From the NCBI GenBank assembly GCA_945900785.1, contig CAMDJM010000002.1, forward strand, positions 1-64,000: 64,000 nucleotides of DNA. The letters are read 5' to 3'. A program made the translations under genes and the position numbers. Under the pieces are notes generated by a model that was given only the letters and a program-made list of their open reading frames with translations, was not told the origin of the DNA and did no database searches. The stretch comes from Akkermansia muciniphila (lineage in GTDB: Bacteria > Verrucomicrobiota > Verrucomicrobiia > Verrucomicrobiales > V1-33). This document shows positions 60,324 through 64,000 of this stretch, in pieces (the first letter of the stretch is position 1; every line of letters starts with the position of its first letter).

Positions 60324-61244
60324 ATGCCCGGAATTCCTGAACCCTTGCCTCCTGCTCCGTCCCGGTGGTCACTGTATGGGGATGTGCCGTGGCGGCTGCT
60401 GATGGGTGGGGTGCGGGCCTGCCCTTCGTGGTTGGAAATGCCCCATATTGCGGGATGGAGTCTGCTGGTTTTTCTGCTGGCAGGATCCCAGCGCCGGGCG
60501 GTGCTGGGGAATCTTAAAGCGCTCCTGCCGGGGCATTCCCGACCGGCCCGGGTTTGGCTGGCGTGGCGCACGTTTTACCAGTTTGCCCGGGCAGCGGTGG
60601 ATGGCATCCGCTTCCAACAAGGGGGCCGGGTGCTGGCCTGGGAGGTGGAAGGTCTGGAACACTTTGAGGCGGCTGCGGCCCAGGAGAGGCCGGTGATGTT
60701 GTGCACGGCCCATATGGGAAGTTATGACAGTGCTGCCGCATTTTTTGCGGAAAAGATGGAGCGGCATTTCTTTGCGGTGCGTCTACCGGAGCGGCACCCG
60801 CAACTGCAGCGGCTGCGGGAAGAGGGACTGCGGCGCATGGAACACGGCAGCTACACGGCCTTGTATAACTCCAGCGAGAGCGTGCTCGCCGTGGAGCTGC
60901 TCCGGGCTCTGCAACGGCGGGATTGGGTGGCCCTGCAGGCCGACCGCGCGCTAGCGGGCCTGACGGTGCTGCCCTTGCCGGACGGAGCTAAAACGTGGCT
61001 CCTGCCCAAAGGCCCCTTCGCTCTGGCAACGGCTTCGGGAGCCTGCTGCCTCCCAGCTTTTGTCAGAAGACTCGGGCACCGCCGCTACCGGGTGTCTTTT
61101 CACCCGGCCCTTTTGCCGGAGCATGGCATCCCGCGCGCCGCAGCTGCCGAGGCACTGGCGGCCCGCTGGACGGCTTTGTTGGAAATGGTGATTATTTCCC
61201 ACCCTGATCAGTGGTTGGTCTTCGAGCCCGCTTTTGCGCCATGA
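60324..61244 (+). CDS. Lysophospholipid / lipid A acyltransferase-like protein
   Basis: A 306-residue inner-membrane-associated acyltransferase of the LpxL/HtrB type: an N-terminal hydrophobic helix (AGWSLLVFLLAGSQRRAVLG), NLKALLPGHSR (the family N-L-x-x-x-F/L-P motif), the HX4D active site His130-Asp135 in LCTAHMGSYDS, VALQADRALAG and LLPKGPFALATASGACCLPA. It would transfer an acyl chain to lipid A or an aminolipid. It overlaps the next membrane gene (ATGA at 61241) and is followed by a polysaccharide deacetylase, a combination also found in aryl-polyene/resorcinol-type clusters, although no such biosynthetic genes are in the window. Confidence 0.85.
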   Translation: MPGIPEPLPPAPSRWSLYGDVPWRLLMGGVRACPSWLEMPHIAGWSLLVFLLAGSQRRAVLGNLKALLPGHSRPARVWLAWRTFYQFARAAVDGIRFQQGGRVLAWEVEGLEHFEAAAAQERPVMLCTAHMGSYDSAAAFFAEKMERHFFAVRLPERHPQLQRLREEGLRRMEHGSYTALYNSSESVLAVELLRALQRRDWVALQADRALAGLTVLPLPDGAKTWLLPKGPFALATASGACCLPAFVRRLGHRRYRVSFHPALLPEHGIPRAAAAEALAARWTALLEMVIISHPDQWLVFEPAFAP

Positions 61245-61699
61245 CCCCACGCGCCTTGACTCCCCTGTTCCGCTGTCTGGAACGCTGCTTTCCAGCGGGG
61301 CTCCCGCAGGGCGTTTCCCCCTACCCTGCCCCGGTCAGTGGAAACCACTCCGGGGAAGCGTGGTTTCTCGCGATAGCAACGATACTGCTCACGGGCACCT
61401 GGGCCGTGCCAGTTACCGTTGGGATCCCGGCCCTTTGGTTGCGCCTGCCCCTGATTGCCCTGATTCTGTTCTTTCTGCCACACCTGATCATGGCCCTGAT
61501 TGCCCTGGTTAGTCCCTGGTTCGCCGGGAAATATGGCAGCCGCGAAATGGCTCAGGATTGGGGTTGCCTCATTTTCATGACGTTGTATGCCGCCGCGCAG
61601 TGCCGTGGGGGTGGCTGGGTTTCCTGGGTGTGTGTATCGTGGCTTTCTTTTTCCGTGCTGAATCTTTTGCTTTGGCTGGGGCGAAAATGGCTGTCCTGA
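61241..61699 (+). CDS. Small membrane protein in acyltransferase cluster
   Basis: A 152-residue protein with about three or four hydrophobic segments (AWFLAIATILLTGTWAVPVT, LWLRLPLIALILFFLPHLIM, WVSWVCVSWLSFSVLNLLLW). The ATG at 61241 overlaps the acyltransferase stop by four bases, so the two are translationally coupled. No family recognised. It lies 10 bases ahead of the deacetylase gene, completing a three-gene operon; a transport or accessory role in the lipid/glycan modification is guesswork. Confidence 0.75.
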   Translation: MTPRALTPLFRCLERCFPAGLPQGVSPYPAPVSGNHSGEAWFLAIATILLTGTWAVPVTVGIPALWLRLPLIALILFFLPHLIMALIALVSPWFAGKYGSREMAQDWGCLIFMTLYAAAQCRGGGWVSWVCVSWLSFSVLNLLLWLGRKWLS

Positions 61700-61709
61700 T
61701 CCCTCTGCC

Positions 61710-62465
61710 ATGCTGACCGTGCCCCGCCTCCAAACCGCTCTGGTGCTATTTCATCTGGCCGCCCTGAGCGTGGGCTGGCTGCTTGGCTGGGAGGCTGGAC
61801 TGCTGGCCATGGCAGGCGTCCACCTGCCGCTTCTGGCAATCACGCTGTGGACCGGCTCCACGCCCTTTTGCCTGGCCCTGCAGTCCTGTCCCATCCCGGG
61901 GCGCTCAATCGTGTTGACGATCGATGATGGTCCCTGCGCGGATACTCCCGGGATGCTGGCGATCCTGGCGCAGTATCAGGCGAAGGCGGTCTTTTTCGTC
62001 ATTGGGCAACGGGCGGCCTCACATCCGGAGTGGATCCACCAAATAACCTCTGCGGGTCACGAGGTGGCCAACCACACCCTGACGCATCCAGCCGGGCAGT
62101 TTTGGGCGTGGGGACCCACTGCCCAACGATGGGAGATTTCCGAAACCAACCGGATCCTGACAGAAGCAGCAGGTCATTCCCCTGCCTGGTTCCGGGCCCC
62201 AGCGGGCTACCGCAATCCATTTACCGGCGCCATCCTGCAGGAACTGGGGCTGCAATACCTCGGCTGGTCCCGCCGGGCCTTTGATACCCGCCGGTCAGAT
62301 GTGGCGAAAATGGTCAAACGGCTGTGCCACCGACTGCAGCCCGGGGCCGTGCTGCTGATCCACCAGGGACATCCGCACAGTATAAAGCTGCTGGAGGAGT
62401 TATTGAAGACGCTGGCTGCAGAAAACTGGATCACCCACCTGCCCGCCGGCACGGATAAAAGTTGA
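61710..62465 (+). CDS. Polysaccharide deacetylase family protein
   Basis: A 251-residue protein with two N-terminal membrane segments (about 8-26 and 30-48), then a NodB-homology domain: VLTIDDGP (Asp72-Asp73), AKAVFFVIGQRA, GHEVANHTLTHP (metal His122 and His126), FRAPAGYRNP, and GAVLLIHQGHPHS. It would remove N- or O-acetyl groups from a glycan or similar substrate on the periplasmic side. Third gene of the acyltransferase operon. Metal ligands are all present, so it should be active. Confidence 0.88.
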   Translation: MLTVPRLQTALVLFHLAALSVGWLLGWEAGLLAMAGVHLPLLAITLWTGSTPFCLALQSCPIPGRSIVLTIDDGPCADTPGMLAILAQYQAKAVFFVIGQRAASHPEWIHQITSAGHEVANHTLTHPAGQFWAWGPTAQRWEISETNRILTEAAGHSPAWFRAPAGYRNPFTGAILQELGLQYLGWSRRAFDTRRSDVAKMVKRLCHRLQPGAVLLIHQGHPHSIKLLEELLKTLAAENWITHLPAGTDKS

Positions 62466-62525
62466 CGCCGCCGCTGCTGTTTCCACACCGCCATCAGGAA
62501 AGCGCTCAAATCCACCAGGGTCCCC

Positions 62526-63344
62526 TTAAGCTTTAAGCAAAGCTACATCCTGCATCGGCGGCGTCAGGCGGGTCCGCGGCGTCAGGATTTCCGGCCCATC
62601 TGCGGTAATGAGAACCGTATGTTCGAAATGGGAACTGGGCATCCCATCGCGGGTCACGGCGGTCCAGCGGTCGGCCAACACTTCGACTTCTCCGGTGCCC
62701 ATGTTCACCATTGGCTCGATAGCGATAACCATACCAGGTTCAAGGCGGGTCCTGATTTTCCCGGAATCGAAATTCGGCACCTCAGGTTTTTCATGGAGTT
62801 TCCGGCCGAGGCCATGTCCAACAAATTGCTTCACCACGGTAAACCCGAAGCGTTTGACCAGGGCTTCGACACTGCCGCAAACTTTCCGCAGCATTTCCCC
62901 GGGCTGAGCCAGAGCAATGGCCGCATGGAGGGATTCTTCCGTGGCCCGGAGCAGTTGGTGCACCTCAGGGCGGATGGCGCCGACGGGCACGCTGGTGGCG
63001 TTGTCGCCGATCCAGCCGTTTTTCACAATGCCGACATCGATTTTGACGATGTCCCCATTTTGAATAATCCGGCGGGGCCGGCCAATGCCATGCACGACTT
63101 CCTGGTTAAGGGAGATACAAATCTGGCCCGGAAAACCGCGGTAATTGAGGAAGGCGCTGCGGCAGCCGGCATCGGTCATGAACTGGGCTGCGGCGGCGTC
63201 AATTTCACCCGTGCTGATGCCAGGGCGGACCAATGAAACGGTCTTCAACAGCACGGCGGCGGCGGTATGACCCGCTTCCCTCAGTCCGTCCAGCTCGGCT
63301 CCCTTGCGCAGGGCAATTCCACTTTGAGCATTACTACGCTTCAT
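62526..63344 (-). CDS. map: Type I methionine aminopeptidase
   Basis: Removes the initiator Met from nascent proteins. The 272-residue enzyme has all ligands: His85 (NQEVVHGIG), Asp103 (KIDVGI), Asp114 (IGDNATS), His177 (VGHGLGRKLHE), Glu210 (AIEPMV) and Glu241 (FEHTVLI). Length is normal. It lies 9 bases downstream of secY on the same strand, the common spc-operon order secY-map, and is the last gene of that operon in the window. Confidence 0.96.
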   Translation of the reverse strand: MKRSNAQSGIALRKGAELDGLREAGHTAAAVLLKTVSLVRPGISTGEIDAAAAQFMTDAGCRSAFLNYRGFPGQICISLNQEVVHGIGRPRRIIQNGDIVKIDVGIVKNGWIGDNATSVPVGAIRPEVHQLLRATEESLHAAIALAQPGEMLRKVCGSVEALVKRFGFTVVKQFVGHGLGRKLHEKPEVPNFDSGKIRTRLEPGMVIAIEPMVNMGTGEVEVLADRWTAVTRDGMPSSHFEHTVLITADGPEILTPRTRLTPPMQDVALLKA

Positions 63345-63353
63345 ACCTTGGGA

Positions 63354-64000
63354 TCAACCGAGTGACTTCCGGTAAATCGAGGTGCTGATAGCGATCAGAA
63401 TGAGCAGACCCAGAATCACCCAGATCCAGACCAGCTTGGAGGCTTCAGCCAATTGCCCTTCACGGGAAGTGCCGTCACCTTCATAACGGCTCTTCAGACG
63501 ACCGCGTTTGAGGAATCCATCATAGTTTTGCTGGATGAGATGGGTTTCCACCTGGCGCATGACATCCAGCAGCACTCCCACAATGATCAGGATGCTCGTG
63601 CCGCCAAAAAATTGGGCGGTGTTTGGATCCACTTTCCAGTAGTAGCTCATCATCTGAGGGACGATTGCGACCAGGCAAAGGAAGATGGCACCGGCAAAGG
63701 TGAGCTTGCTCATCGTATAGTCGAGAAAATCTGCCGTAGGCTTGCCAGGACGAATCCCGGGAATGTAGCCGCCGTTGGATTTCAGGTCCTCGGAGATCTG
63801 GGTGGGCTGGAACATCGTGGCAACCCAGAAGTAGGCGAAAAAGAAAATCAGGATACAGTAGATGCCCCAGTGGAGCGGCCCTTGCTGGTTCATCACCTCA
63901 TAGAAGCGGTTTGCCCATTCGGCGTTGGGGAAAAGCCAGTGCAGGATCAGCGCAGGGAAGGAAATGATGGCGGAAGCGAAGATGATCGGCATGACGCCGG
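63354..64000 (-). CDS. secY: Protein translocase subunit SecY, 3' part
   Basis: The last about 215 residues of the SecYEG channel; the gene continues beyond the right edge. GVMPIIFASAIISFPALILH begins the visible part, then HWGIYCILIFFFAYFWVATM, FQPTQISEDLKSNGGYIPGI (the conserved cytoplasmic loop), RPGKPTADFLDYTMSKLTFA, GGTSILIIVGVLLDVMRQVE, THLIQQNYDGFLKRGRLKSR. A C-terminal extension with one more hydrophobic segment (LVWIWVILGLLILIAISTSI) goes past the usual SecY end. Followed by map. Confidence 0.97.
   Translation of the reverse strand, partial: GVMPIIFASAIISFPALILHWLFPNAEWANRFYEVMNQQGPLHWGIYCILIFFFAYFWVATMFQPTQISEDLKSNGGYIPGIRPGKPTADFLDYTMSKLTFAGAIFLCLVAIVPQMMSYYWKVDPNTAQFFGGTSILIIVGVLLDVMRQVETHLIQQNYDGFLKRGRLKSRYEGDGTSREGQLAEASKLVWIWVILGLLILIAISTSIYRKSLG

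Noticed and set aside
60324..62465. Aryl-polyene or resorcinol biosynthetic cluster
   Set aside because: Only an acyltransferase, a membrane protein and a deacetylase are present; ketosynthase and other core genes are absent on both sides.

Overview
The window is a 64 kb stretch of a GC-rich, Gram-negative bacterial chromosome, most probably from the phylum Verrucomicrobiota (Verrucomicrobiaceae-like). The signs are two large PVC-type membrane-bound-dehydrogenase beta-propeller proteins, a DUF1080 protein coupled to a Tat-exported Gfo/Idh/MocA oxidoreductase, many large secreted proteins, lipid A and outer-membrane genes (lpxD, an OmpH/Skp chaperone, a lauroyl-acyltransferase-like gene), and few genes with a clear Shine-Dalgarno sequence. 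The high third-position GC produces very long open frames antisense to real genes. No tRNA, rRNA, CRISPR array or complete insertion sequence was seen.

Layout. 0-12 kb: a DUF2256 zinc-ribbon gene, cysS, the Gfo/Idh-DUF1080 pair, a decayed secreted-protein gene beside a REPIN-like fold-back repeat, and a 1107-residue SGNH-propeller-HEAT-cupredoxin fusion, followed by carA. 12-21 kb: a secreted protein, a hybrid sensor kinase with receiver domains at both ends, a beta-lactamase-fold hydrolase, a LamG-metallophosphoesterase and a second propeller protein ending in cytochrome c. 21.2-24.0 kb: an accessory island that looks like a four-gene integron cassette array without an integrase: a GNAT acetyltransferase, a nonsense-interrupted gene and two membrane-associated genes, all on the + strand, each followed by an attC-like imperfect palindrome. 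24-25 kb: non-coding DNA with GGAG-footed REP/REPIN repeats.

25-38 kb: AsmA-like protein, FAD oxidoreductase, KirBac channel, metF, an rbfA-like/rtcB pair, M42 peptidase, a type IV pilin-like protein, PHP phosphatase, a small Fe-S/sulfur-handling cluster and pssA. 38-40 kb: a decaying ECF sigma / anti-sigma-like locus. 40-48 kb: metK, msrPQ, two adjacent RlaP-like nucleotidyltransferases, guaA and guaB. 48-54 kb: an alginate-lyase-like protein, an ankyrin protein and a GntR-ABC transporter operon with an almost leaderless promoter and operator dyad. 54-64 kb: BI-1 family protein, TPR protein, OmpH-lpxD, an IS66 accessory-gene scrap, a coiled-coil/lipoprotein pair, an acyltransferase-deacetylase cluster, and map with the 3' part of secY at the right edge.

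Functionally the window mixes housekeeping (translation, nucleotide, methionine/folate, phospholipid and lipid A synthesis) with the periplasmic oxidation and hydrolysis repertoire typical of polysaccharide-degrading Verrucomicrobiota. The most unusual parts are the cassette island, the REP/REPIN repeats, the cupredoxin fusion, the co-occurrence of RtcB with two RlaP-like enzymes, and the sigma-factor wreck. All functional calls come from reading motifs by eye; no database search was possible.
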